Of a stretch of 64,000 bases of DNA, positions 1 to 9,713 are shown piece after piece; the first letter of the stretch is position 1; the number at the start of each line of letters is the position of its first letter. The stretch is from NCBI RefSeq assembly GCF_023273895.1, contig NZ_CP096883.1, forward strand, positions 310,001 through 374,000, read 5' to 3'. The notes beneath the pieces were generated by a model. That model ran no database searches, was not told where the DNA came from, and worked only from the letters and a program-made list of their open reading frames with translations. The position numbers and the translations under genes are program-made. The DNA is from Sphingobacterium sp. PCS056. GTDB taxonomy: Bacteria > Bacteroidota > Bacteroidia > Sphingobacteriales > Sphingobacteriaceae.

Positions 1-1
1 G

Positions 2-2272
2 ATCCTCTGGATACAAGATGAACTATCCTTTGACCGATTTCATAAAAATGAGCGCATGATTTATAAAATTGGTATTGAGGGTGGAACTGGAATAACAAAA
101 AAAATATTTGAGAGTATCATTGCTCCTGTTGGTACTTTTGCGAAAAAAGAGATTCCAGAAGTAAAAGATGCTGTACGTATATTCAAAATCGGTGACGGCC
201 CCATCAAGTATAAAGAAAAGACATTTATCGAAAAAAGCTTTGCTTTTGTAGACCCAAGTTATTTTTATGTGTTTAGCTTTCCTTTAATAAAAGGCAATCA
301 AAAGTTGCCTTTTCCGGACAACAATTCAATTGTCATCACAGCAAGTACTGCCCGTCGTTATTTTGGTAATGAAAACCCCATAGGTAAAACTTTGACGATA
401 GGTCTAGATGAACTTTGTATGGTATCTGGTGTTATCGCAGACTATCCTGAGAATTCAAGTTTACAAATACAGGTACTTCTTCCCCTTTCGAGGTTTAATG
501 AGCAAGCCTATGTAAAAAACAAAACCACTTATGACAACAAAACATATTTGTCATCTATGGATATGGATTGGTCTAGTTTTTCCTTTGAAACTTATCTGCT
601 GTTAAGTCCTCACGCGAACCTCACTGCTTTAACCAAAAAGTTGCAGCAGATACATGAACGCAATAAACCAGAAGATACTCCTGTACCTTATGTCGCACAA
701 CCATTGTCTAAAGTTCATTTGTACCGTATTGATGGTACTGATGGGGGTATCGGTGCTGTACATATTTTTATGGGTGTCGCGCTAATGATTATAACAATAG
801 CGAGTATTAATTACATTAATCTTTCAACTGCACGTTCTTTAAATAGGGCCAAAGAGGTTGGGATTCGAAAAATTATTGGAGCTGGCAAAAAAGAACTTTT
901 CTTTCAATTTATCATAGAAACTACGTTATTATTTCTTTTTGCAGTAACCATTGCAATAGCTGTTGTTTTCATGTTCTTGCCCATTTTTAATACCTTCTCT
1001 GGTAAACAAATATCTCTGGATCTATCTAATATTCATTTATGGATGTACATTTTTATCTTGCTTGTTGGAACATTAATCTTAGTTAGCATCTATCCAGCCA
1101 TGCTACTATCAACTTTTGATCCGATCAAAGTCTTAAAAGGTAACCTGGGCATGAAAAAATCAAGTTCAAGAAAAGTATTGGTTGTATTACAGTTTACAGT
1201 TTCTATTGTTCTGATAACCATGACAATTGTGATTGGGCGTCAACTAGAGTTTATACGAAACAAAAATCTCGGTTACGAAAAAAAACATATCTTCACGGTT
1301 CCTATGGGATCAAAAATGGGCGAACATTTTGATGCTATCCGAAATGAATTGTTAAAAAATGGAGGCATAAATGATGTGATCCGACTTGGTCGTGATATGA
1401 TCCACGGCGGTGATGCTACTGGAGATAACGATTGGGAAGGAAAACCTGCAAAGTCAAACTTATGGTTTAGTATCACCCATTCAGACCAACATACACTCGA
1501 TTTCTTTAAGATAAAACTAGTAGAGGGACGAAATTTCACGGGTTCATTAGCAGACTCTACCCATTTTATCATCAATGAAACAGCTGTCAGAGAGATGGGT
1601 TTAAAAAATCCTATTGGCACTCGTTTGAGAATCAGAACTGTGCCTGGAACTATTATTGGTGTCGTGAATGATTTTAATTATGCTAGTGTACGTCAGAAGA
1701 TTGAACCTATCGTCTTTAAGTTTAATCCCAAGAATTCTCGGCAGCTTTATATAAAAACGAAAGAGAATGAAACTGTTGCTGCTATAAATGCTATGGAAAA
1801 AATTTGGAAGCAATACTATAATGATATGCCTTTCACTTACAATTTTCTAGATGATAGTTATCAAAAACTATACACAAGTGAACAAAAGCAGGGTACCATA
1901 TTTAATTTTTTTGCTGCCATAACCATATTAATCTCTTGCTTAGGTCTTTTAGGTTTATGTACGTACACGGCGCAGGTAAAAACAAAAGAAATTGGTATTA
2001 GAAAGGTGCTCGGCGCGACTGTTTTCCAGATTATACGGATGCTTAATAAGGAGTTTTTCATCTTAGTAATTATAGCGAATATTATTGCAGTTCCTCTTGC
2101 TTTATATTGTGCTACCGACTGGCTCCAAGGGTTTGCTTTTAGAACAACTCTACCAATATCGATATTTTTATTTTCAGGAATTCTGACATTGCTCATCACG
2201 GCACTTACTGTGAGCTTTCAATCTATTAAAGCTGCTATTATCAATCCTGCAAATAGTTTAAGAAACGAATAA
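2..2272 (+). CDS. ABC transporter permease, FtsX/MacB double-domain type (permease 1, 5' truncated)
   Basis: The reading frame is open from base 2 and already encodes family sequence (ILWIQDELSFDRFHK) before the first in-window ATG at 56. The true start therefore lies upstream of the window. The visible part has a periplasmic core, then a hydrophobic FtsX block beginning with the family motif NYINLSTARS and KEVGIRKIIGA. A second periplasmic core follows, and a C-terminal FtsX block with KEIGIRKVLGA. The chain ends in NPANSLRNE, as in the seven paralogues downstream. Such proteins form the membrane part of type VII (MacB/LolCDE-like) ABC systems that move substrates or force across the envelope. 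The substrate is unknown. Permease 2 starts 49 bp later, so the two probably share a transcript. Confidence 0.93.
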   Translation: MLWIQDELSFDRFHKNERMIYKIGIEGGTGITKKIFESIIAPVGTFAKKEIPEVKDAVRIFKIGDGPIKYKEKTFIEKSFAFVDPSYFYVFSFPLIKGNQKLPFPDNNSIVITASTARRYFGNENPIGKTLTIGLDELCMVSGVIADYPENSSLQIQVLLPLSRFNEQAYVKNKTTYDNKTYLSSMDMDWSSFSFETYLLLSPHANLTALTKKLQQIHERNKPEDTPVPYVAQPLSKVHLYRIDGTDGGIGAVHIFMGVALMIITIASINYINLSTARSLNRAKEVGIRKIIGAGKKELFFQFIIETTLLFLFAVTIAIAVVFMFLPIFNTFSGKQISLDLSNIHLWMYIFILLVGTLILVSIYPAMLLSTFDPIKVLKGNLGMKKSSSRKVLVVLQFTVSIVLITMTIVIGRQLEFIRNKNLGYEKKHIFTVPMGSKMGEHFDAIRNELLKNGGINDVIRLGRDMIHGGDATGDNDWEGKPAKSNLWFSITHSDQHTLDFFKIKLVEGRNFTGSLADSTHFIINETAVREMGLKNPIGTRLRIRTVPGTIIGVVNDFNYASVRQKIEPIVFKFNPKNSRQLYIKTKENETVAAINAMEKIWKQYYNDMPFTYNFLDDSYQKLYTSEQKQGTIFNFFAAITILISCLGLLGLCTYTAQVKTKEIGIRKVLGATVFQIIRMLNKEFFILVIIANIIAVPLALYCATDWLQGFAFRTTLPISIFLFSGILTLLITALTVSFQSIKAAIINPANSLRNE

Positions 2273-2321
2273 TTATCAAGTATCAAAAAGATTCCTACAA
2301 TAAGACAATTGATTAAGAATT

Positions 2322-4685
2322 ATGATAAAGCTATTTTTTAAAACTTCTCTAGGCCATATAAAACGTAATCCATGGAACGCAACGATCAATATCATCGGTC
2401 TTGCTCTCGGTTTTACCGTTGCTTTAATCAGTACCCTCTGGATATTGAAACAGTTTTCTTTTGATAAAAACTTTCAAAACTACGATACCATTTATCAAGT
2501 CATGGTCACAGGTACTTTCAATGACGAAATGTCTACCGATCCATCGACCTCAATTCCATTGGCAAAATGGATCGAATCTGATTTTAAAGATGAAATGGAA
2601 CAAGTCACTTTATCAACAGGATTGGAAAGTACCATTTTCAAAGCAGGGGATAAAAAACTAAGTGCCAGTGGCTGCTATGCTTTAGGTAAATTTTCGGAGA
2701 TCTTTAGTTTTCAAACTATTGAGGGTGAGGTCTCCACTCCTACTGACGCTAATACATTCATCATATCGCAATCATTAGCTTCTCGCTTATTTGGAAGCCA
2801 AAGTGCGATTGGAAAAATCGTTCAGCTCAATGGAAAGGATCAATATCTCGTTAAAGGGGTATATGCAGATCTTCCTCAGAATAGTACTTTTTACCAATTG
2901 GACTATATTTTACCGATTGCAGATTATTTAGCAAAAAACGAAGGGATTGCTGATGGATGGAACAATTGCTACTTTAATACTTATGTGCAGGTTACCAATA
3001 GTAAGCTGATTCCTACTATTGAATCAAAATTGACTGCGGTTTTCAAAACAAAACTCACCGATATCAATCCTGAAATACTATTGCATCCTATGGAGAAATG
3101 GCATTTGTACGAGTCTTTTAAAAATGGTAAAAATAATGGTGGACAGATTCAATACGTTTGGATGATTGCATTAATCAGCTGTTTGATCCTTTCATTGGCG
3201 TGTATCAATTTTATCAACCTGAGCACTGCCAGAAGTCTAAAAAGAGGTAAAGAAGTCGGAGTACTCAAATCATTTGGCGTCAATCGAAAACAATTAATTC
3301 AAGGCTTTCTAGTAGAATCCGTTTGGTCTGTTGGTATTTCGTTTGTATTTTCAATGCTATTCACACTCCTCCTATTACCATGGATTAATAAACTTACACA
3401 TGCACAGCTCGAACTTCCATTAAGTTCGTCTTTATTTTATGCTATTTCGTTTGCGGCAATCTTTGTAATCGGATTATTAGCAGGCATCTACCCTTCTATA
3501 TTTTTATCCTCCTTCAACCCGACTCTTGCTCTTAAAGGAAAACTACAACTTAGCAAAGGTAGATTTCAACCACGTAAAGTCATGGTGGTAATTCAATTTG
3601 CGATCTCCATTTTTATGATGATTGCCACTTATTTGGTTATACAGCAATTGTACCATGTCAAAGAACGCCCGATCGGCTATAATAACCAAAACCTAATCAA
3701 TGTGATCAGCAGCAGTCCAGAAATCAGGAAAAATTTTGAAGTTCTCAAAAGAGACTTACAAAATAAAGGACTTATTGAAGATGCAACCCTTTCTTCGAGT
3801 TTTGTGAATAGACTTGGACTATCTGGTGGTGGGTTTACATGGGAAGGTAATGATCCTATTGAGGGCTCTATATTGGGAATATGCACAGTTGATGAAAGCT
3901 TTGGCAATACGGTAGGCTGGAATTTCTTAAAAGGGCGAAACTTTTCTAAAGATTTCAAAACAGATTCGTCTGGGGTTATTATTAATGAAGCCGCTGCAAA
4001 ATTTATGGGTTTGACATCGTTGAATAGCAAAACATTAAGTAAACGCGGAAAGACTTATGAGATATTGGGTGTTATTGAAAACACCATTTCGGAATCTCCG
4101 TTTAAGTCGATCACGCCTACAGCGTATTTCTTGGATTTTCTTCCGAAAAACAAAATTACCATTGGCTTGAAAGATTATGAGCATCAAAGTCAAACACTTA
4201 AAGCTATTGGAGAAAAATTCATGGCAACGGATCCGAACCTTATATTTGAATATACTTTTACAGATCAAGCGTATGCCAAAGAATTTACTCAGATGGAAAT
4301 GATTCGAAGTCTAACCAGTCTATTTACGTGTCTTGCAATCTTGATCTCATGCCTTGGGCTCTATGCTCTTGTTTCCTTTCTGACCGAACAGCGTGAAAAA
4401 GAAATCGGAATTCGCAAAGTATTGGGTGCTTCAGAAATTGGTCTGTGGAGACTCTTATCTACCGAATATATCTGGCTTACATTAATTGGTTTTCTCATAG
4501 CTGCACCATTAGCATACTTATTTATGGAGAAGTGGTTGGAAAATTATGTTTATCGTATCTCTATAAACTGGTCTATTTTTATCGTTACTGGGAGCATCGC
4601 TTTATTGATAACGCTAGTAACCGTAAGTTTTCAAGCAATCAAAGCTGCTTTGTCCAATCCTATAGATACACTAAGGAATGAATAA
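2322..4685 (+). CDS. ABC transporter permease, FtsX/MacB double-domain type (permease 2)
   Basis: This 787-residue protein has a first membrane helix at about residues 20-42, followed by a MacB-like periplasmic core. An FtsX block starts at about residue 278 (CINFINLSTARS, then KEVGVLKSFG). A second core follows, then a last FtsX block from about 665 (EKEIGIRKVLGAS), and the chain ends in NPIDTLRNE. Length and order match the other permeases of the cluster. It lies 49 bp after permease 1. The next gene is 164 bp away, behind a palindrome and a sigma-54-like promoter, so this gene probably ends the first transcription unit. The family is clear but the transported substrate is not known. Confidence 0.93.
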   Translation: MIKLFFKTSLGHIKRNPWNATINIIGLALGFTVALISTLWILKQFSFDKNFQNYDTIYQVMVTGTFNDEMSTDPSTSIPLAKWIESDFKDEMEQVTLSTGLESTIFKAGDKKLSASGCYALGKFSEIFSFQTIEGEVSTPTDANTFIISQSLASRLFGSQSAIGKIVQLNGKDQYLVKGVYADLPQNSTFYQLDYILPIADYLAKNEGIADGWNNCYFNTYVQVTNSKLIPTIESKLTAVFKTKLTDINPEILLHPMEKWHLYESFKNGKNNGGQIQYVWMIALISCLILSLACINFINLSTARSLKRGKEVGVLKSFGVNRKQLIQGFLVESVWSVGISFVFSMLFTLLLLPWINKLTHAQLELPLSSSLFYAISFAAIFVIGLLAGIYPSIFLSSFNPTLALKGKLQLSKGRFQPRKVMVVIQFAISIFMMIATYLVIQQLYHVKERPIGYNNQNLINVISSSPEIRKNFEVLKRDLQNKGLIEDATLSSSFVNRLGLSGGGFTWEGNDPIEGSILGICTVDESFGNTVGWNFLKGRNFSKDFKTDSSGVIINEAAAKFMGLTSLNSKTLSKRGKTYEILGVIENTISESPFKSITPTAYFLDFLPKNKITIGLKDYEHQSQTLKAIGEKFMATDPNLIFEYTFTDQAYAKEFTQMEMIRSLTSLFTCLAILISCLGLYALVSFLTEQREKEIGIRKVLGASEIGLWRLLSTEYIWLTLIGFLIAAPLAYLFMEKWLENYVYRISINWSIFIVTGSIALLITLVTVSFQAIKAALSNPIDTLRNE

Positions 4686-4699
4686 GAATATGATTCACA

Positions 4700-4736
4700 T
4701 GTACGCTTACGAACGCTAAGTGTTCGAAAGCGTACA
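4700..4736. promoter_or_regulatory. 37-bp imperfect palindrome, copy 1 (putative enhancer/operator)
   Basis: Arms TGTACGCTT and AAGCGTACA flank the inner half-sites GAACG and TGTTCG. Two mismatched pairs are visible in the 18-bp arms. The same 37-bp layout recurs at 15861-15897 and 18535-18571. All three copies share TGT at positions 1-3, C at 5, GAACG at 12-16, TGTTCG at 22-27, G at 33 and ACA at 35-37. It ends 55 bp before a sigma-54-like element, a spacing typical of upstream activator sites of enhancer-binding proteins. The binding protein is not identified. Confidence 0.75.
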
Positions 4737-4791
4737 CTTACAGAAGACCAATACATAGATTAAGGTGCTGAAAAACAGCATTTTAAAACAA

Positions 4792-4807
4792 TGGCTTAGG
4801 TATTGAA
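4792..4807 (+). promoter_or_regulatory. Sigma-54-like -24/-12 promoter element, copy 1
   Basis: The element reads TGGCTTAGGTATTGAA. It has the -24 GG and a -12 TTG at the canonical sigma-54 distance (consensus TGGCAC-N5-TTGCW), but A replaces the -12 C. It is the weakest of the three copies in this window. It lies 42 bp before the start of permease 3 and 55 bp after the palindrome. Assignment to sigma-54 is inference from spacing, sequence and recurrence. Confidence 0.5.
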
Positions 4808-4849
4808 CTTTAAAAACAAAAATAAGACAACAGCCTAAAGTACAATACC

Positions 4850-7211
4850 ATGATACGGAACAATTTCAAAATCGCTTGGAGAAATCTACTGAAAAGTAAG
4901 GGATATGCAACCATTAACATTATCGGATTAGCTATTGGAATGGCGGCTGTTTTGATGATTGCTATTTGGGTACAGAATCAATCACAATTTGACAATTTCT
5001 ATAGTAACAAAGACAACTTATATCGTGTTTGGAATAAATATGAAGATGTAGGTCAAATCGGCATGAGTAATATCACTTCAGGCCCGGCATCTGTTACTTT
5101 AAAAGCTGAATACCCTGAGGTAGAGCATGCGGCACGTGTGTATTGGAATGTGGATAGATTATTATCTTTTGATGAGAATAAAATTAAGTCTAAAGGCACG
5201 GAGGTTGATCCTTCTTTTATGGAGATGTTTGATTTTAAACTTTTAAAGGGTAATCGCAGTCAAGTTCTCTCTGGTCCACAAAACATCATCTTAACAGAAA
5301 GCCTCTCCAAGAAAATATTTGGCGATACGGATCCTTTAAATAAAACCCTTATACTGGACAATAAGGAACCTTATCAAGTATCTGGAATTATTGCCGATTT
5401 GCCAAGCAATACCGATTTTGATTTTAACTATTTGATTCCCCTAACTAAGGCGGATAATTACTCTCCAAACTGGAATACAAGTACATTCATGACCTACATC
5501 CAACTTAAAGATGGTACAGATGTGGATGCCTTTAATAAAAAAACTAAAAAATATCATTGCAAAAAAGACAAATAACGAGTTAAAAGGTTCCCTATTTTTA
5601 TATCCGCTATCTAAAATGCACTTGTATTCAAAATTTGAACAGGGTGTACCAGTTGGTGGTAAAATTGATCAAGTTAAATTGGTGGCTGGTTTGGGATTTT
5701 TGATTCTATTGATCGCTTGCATCAATTTCGTTAATCTCAGCACTGCTCGTAGCCAAAAACGAGCCAAAGAAGTAGCGGTACGAAAAGTGGTGGGTGCGCA
5801 ACGCAGTAGTTTAATTGCCCAATTTTTGACGGAATCGGTATTGCTTTCATTCATTGCGGGAATTCTGTCGATCGGATTAACTTTCTTGGCACTTCCTTTT
5901 TTTAATAAAATCCTAGATAAACCGTTAGTTTTCTCCATTACAGATCCAATAATCTGGGTCTCATTAGTAGGATTTATCCTGTTAACTGGAGTGTTTGCAG
6001 GCTTATACCCTGCATTTGTACTATCCTCATTTAAGCCTATAAGATCTCTCAAAGTATTTGGAAAATCTAAAAAACTGGCTTTAAATTTTCGGGAAGTATT
6101 AGTCGTATTCCAATTTGGAATTGCGCTTATCTTAATTATTGCAACCTTGATTGTCCGTAGCCAAATTGAATACGCTGGAAAACGTGATATCGGCTATTCT
6201 CCTTCGCAACTGATCGAAATTCCTATGGAAGGTGATATGACAAAAAATTATAAAGTCATTAAATCTGAATTGATCAATAAAAATATTGCGCATGCTGTAA
6301 CCCGTACGGGGTGGTCGATAACCCGAAATGCGTCAAACTCAAGTGGTAATTTTTCATGGGAAGGGGCAACTCCTGAACAAGGAAAGAAAATCGTATTCAA
6401 TATTGGTAAGGCAGAAAGTGATTTTGTTAAAACTCTTGGCTTAAAGGTACTGGAAGGTCGTGACATCGACTTTGAACGGTTGGCTTCCGATAGTCTATCG
6501 GTGCTGGTGAACGAGGCTGCTATCAAAGAAATGAAATTGAAAAATCCTATTGGTAGCATCCTGAAATGGGGAAGCAACACATTTACGATAGTAGGGGTCA
6601 TTAATGATTACATTAATGATTCTCCCTACAGTCCTGTTACCCCTCTTCTCATTTACCCTGCTAAAGAGTGGATGTTAAATATGGTCGTTCGTACTAACCC
6701 ATCTTTGCCAATAGACCATAACTTGAAACAAATGGAGGAGATACTCAAAAAATTTAATCCAGAGTATCCCTTTGAATATAAATTTGTTGATCAGCAATTT
6801 GCGACCAAGTTTAAAGAACAGCAGCAAACTGCTCAGTTGGCACTTATTTTCTCTGGATTGGCCATTTTTATATCTTGTCTAGGCTTACTTGGACTAGCGT
6901 CGTATATTGCTGAATTAAGAACAAAAGAGATCGGTATTCGTAAAGTATTGGGTGCTTCTGTAACAGGTATAACAGCTATGCTGTCGCGAGATTTTGTAAA
7001 ACTGGTACTTATAGCGATTCTGCTTGCTTCACCTATTGCTTGGTGGACCATGAATAAATGGTTAGAAGATTTTTCTTACCGCATCGAAATTCAGTGGTGG
7101 ATCTTTGCAGTCGCTGGTATTGCGGCATTAACGATTGCGATATTAACGGTCAGTACACAAGCGATTAGAGCTGCGAATACAAATCCTGTAAAAACATTGA
7201 GAGATGAGTAA
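4850..7211 (+). pseudogene. ABC transporter permease, FtsX/MacB double-domain type, split by a +1 frameshift (permease 3)
   Basis: Two overlapping frames (4850-5575 and the frame ending at 7211) together give one complete family member of about 786 residues. The first encodes the N-terminal helix and core (KIAWRNLLKSKGYATINIIG). The second continues exactly where the first diverges (FLYPLSKMHLYS, then CINFVNLSTARS) and runs to NPVKTLRDE. The frames separate near a run of seven A at 5537-5543, with six more A at 5546-5551. Removing one A restores the alignment with permease 5. The ATG at 5511 that opens the second frame is not a family start. Possible causes are a real inactivating mutation, slippage-based phase variation or a sequencing error; the sequence alone does not decide. 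It is the first gene after the palindrome and sigma-54-like promoter. Confidence 0.85.
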
Positions 7212-7283
7212 TCTAATCGAAAATTTATCAACAAATCTGCATGGGCTAGTTTACAAAATACAAGAATTTAAAAGCATAAAATA

Positions 7284-9674
7284 ATGATCAAGAATCATAT
7301 CAAAATAGCATGGCGTAATATTCGGAAGAATAAGGGCTTTTCATTACTCAATATGTCTGGGTTAACAATGGGAATAACCTGCTTTCTTCTATTAGCTACT
7401 TATATCTATCACGAATCCAGTTATGAACGCTTTTTCTCTCATGCTGATCGGCTTGCTTATTTTAGTTTATCTTACAAATCTCCAAATAGTTCTGAATTGG
7501 TCTCATCGGGCACAACGCCCACTGGATTACAACAGGTCCTACAATCAGAGTTTCCTGAGGTAGAGCAAGCGAGCCGCTTATATGCTTACACTCAAGCGGG
7601 ATTAATTGATATTGATGACCAATCTTTGAAAGAAAATAAGCTTTACTATGCAGACCATAATTTGTTTGAAATATTGGATTACCAATTTATCGAAGGAAGT
7701 AAAAAACATGTACTCGAAGGTCCGAATCAAATTGTGCTTACGGAGAGTTTGGCTAAAAAATATTTTCCGAATGAACCTGCCACGAACAAAACTTTGGTCA
7801 TTGATAAGGTGAATTGGAAAGTGACTGGAGTTATACAGGATCTACCGAGCAATACGCAGTTGCAATTTTCTGCAATCTTATCTAATCAGGGTTTAGCTCG
7901 TTACAAAGAATCATCCTGGACTTCTGCTAATGATATCACCATAGCCTTATTGGCCAATGAGATGAGCTTCCAATCAGTTCAACTTAAGCTGGATAATCTG
8001 GTCAAGAATAAGTTTAATGATGCTATTAAACAAGGTTATCAATTTGGTTTCCAAATAGAAAAATTAACCGATATTCATCTGCACTCAAAAACATCAGGTA
8101 CTGGAAATATACTCTATGTCTACATACTAGGAGCCTTAGGTATTGCGCTAATTGTCTTGACCTGCATTAATTTTACAAATTTAATCCTTGCACATGCTAT
8201 AGAGCGCAAAAAAGAGATCGGCGTAAAGAAAGTGTTGGGAGCCCGCCGTCAAAACATTTTTTTCCAATTTTTATTGGAATGCAGTGTGATGATTTTAATT
8301 TCCTTATTGCTGAGTATATTGGCAACTTTTCTTCTTTTGCCGGTTTTTAGTCATTTTATGGGGGTAGATATCAGCATTAATATATGGGACAAACCTGCTG
8401 TTTATCTATCCTTATCGACATTCTTTATTGCCTTATCAATACTTGCTGGCGGATGGCCAGCTTACTCAATTTCTAGCTTAAAACCGATTTCAATCTTTAA
8501 GAGTAAACTGAGTGAAAAGCGAACTGGAATATCGCTGAGTAAAATACTGATTGCTTTCCAATTTTGTATTTCTATATTTTTTATCATTTGTACTTTATTT
8601 GCAAGTAGACAAATGGAATTTATTCAATCTAAAAATACTGGATTGGATCGCTCTGATATATTGGTGATTGATGGACGGGGATGGAAGGACAAAGAACGTC
8701 AGTTACTGAAAGACAAGTTGAGTCAGTTAAATAGTGTCAAAGGAATGACTGCTTCCTATGACAATCCTGTAAATATACAAGGCGGTTATAGCATCAGTGA
8801 TGTGGAGGGGCAACCGACGGATTTTTCTATTAATGTAACGGCTATCCCGATTGAAAAAGACTTTGTATCGTTATTTAATATTAAATCAGTTGCTGGCTCC
8901 CCTCTTTCGGATACGGACATATTAAGAGCAAGAGATACCGTATCTCCTGAAAATAGTTTTATTATCAATACGTTAACGGCATCAGCGCTGGGCTGGAGCC
9001 CTACAGAGGCTGTCGGTAAGAGAATAAATTTAAATGGTCGTAAAGGTTCTATTAAACAAGTTGTTGAAAGCTTCAATTTCACCTCACTGCATAATGAGAT
9101 TAGCCCTGTTGTCCTCTTCCCCGAGTATGATTATTTTGGAAATATATTCATCAAGCTTAATGCACAAGTTCCGATGCAGGATGCTATCAATCAAGTAAAA
9201 ACGATCGTGAAAGAAATTGATCCGAAAAACACCTATGAATATCACTTTCTTAATGATGACTATAATCAACTTTACCTCCAAGATCAACAGACTACCAAAG
9301 CGATGCAACTGTTTTCATTTATTACCATTACCATTGCGTGTATGGGCTTATTTGCTCTTTCCACTTATACGGTTCAACAACGGATCAAAGAGATCGGTAT
9401 CCGTAAAGTATTGGGTGCGTCTGTATTAAAAATAGTTAAGTTATTAAGTTTTGATTTTCTAAAATTAGTCGTATTTGCTTTACTGATCAGTGTTCCTTTT
9501 GGTTGGTTGGCGATGTACAAATGGATGGATAATTTTGCATATCATATTGAACTGGATTGGTGGGTATTTGTATTTGCTGGATGTGTCGCGTTAACAATTG
9601 CTTTTTTAACGATAAGCTACCAAACTATACGTGCAGCAATTATCAATCCTGTTGAATGCTTACGAGATGAATAA
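7284..9674 (+). CDS. ABC transporter permease, FtsX/MacB double-domain type (permease 4)
   Basis: This 796-residue protein begins with the family sequence KIAWRNIRKNKGFSLLNMSG, and its first helix is at about residues 20-42. The first FtsX block (CINFTNLILAHAIERKKEIGVKKVLGA) diverges from the usual NLSTARS motif. The last block has KEIGIRKVLGAS, and the C-terminus is NPVECLRDE. It follows permease 3 by 72 bp and precedes permease 5 by 39 bp, with no terminator seen between them. It probably belongs to the transcript starting near 4807. The substrate is unknown. Confidence 0.93.
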   Translation: MIKNHIKIAWRNIRKNKGFSLLNMSGLTMGITCFLLLATYIYHESSYERFFSHADRLAYFSLSYKSPNSSELVSSGTTPTGLQQVLQSEFPEVEQASRLYAYTQAGLIDIDDQSLKENKLYYADHNLFEILDYQFIEGSKKHVLEGPNQIVLTESLAKKYFPNEPATNKTLVIDKVNWKVTGVIQDLPSNTQLQFSAILSNQGLARYKESSWTSANDITIALLANEMSFQSVQLKLDNLVKNKFNDAIKQGYQFGFQIEKLTDIHLHSKTSGTGNILYVYILGALGIALIVLTCINFTNLILAHAIERKKEIGVKKVLGARRQNIFFQFLLECSVMILISLLLSILATFLLLPVFSHFMGVDISINIWDKPAVYLSLSTFFIALSILAGGWPAYSISSLKPISIFKSKLSEKRTGISLSKILIAFQFCISIFFIICTLFASRQMEFIQSKNTGLDRSDILVIDGRGWKDKERQLLKDKLSQLNSVKGMTASYDNPVNIQGGYSISDVEGQPTDFSINVTAIPIEKDFVSLFNIKSVAGSPLSDTDILRARDTVSPENSFIINTLTASALGWSPTEAVGKRINLNGRKGSIKQVVESFNFTSLHNEISPVVLFPEYDYFGNIFIKLNAQVPMQDAINQVKTIVKEIDPKNTYEYHFLNDDYNQLYLQDQQTTKAMQLFSFITITIACMGLFALSTYTVQQRIKEIGIRKVLGASVLKIVKLLSFDFLKLVVFALLISVPFGWLAMYKWMDNFAYHIELDWWVFVFAGCVALTIAFLTISYQTIRAAIINPVECLRDE

Positions 9675-9713
9675 AATAGTCATTTTGAATAGACACCTCT
9701 TGATAAAATAACA

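Noticed and set aside
5511-7211. A separate 566-residue permease gene starting at the ATG at 5511
   Set aside because: The first residues after this ATG are an out-of-frame reading of the upstream gene, and the remainder is the second part of a single family member. It is treated as one frameshifted gene from 4850.
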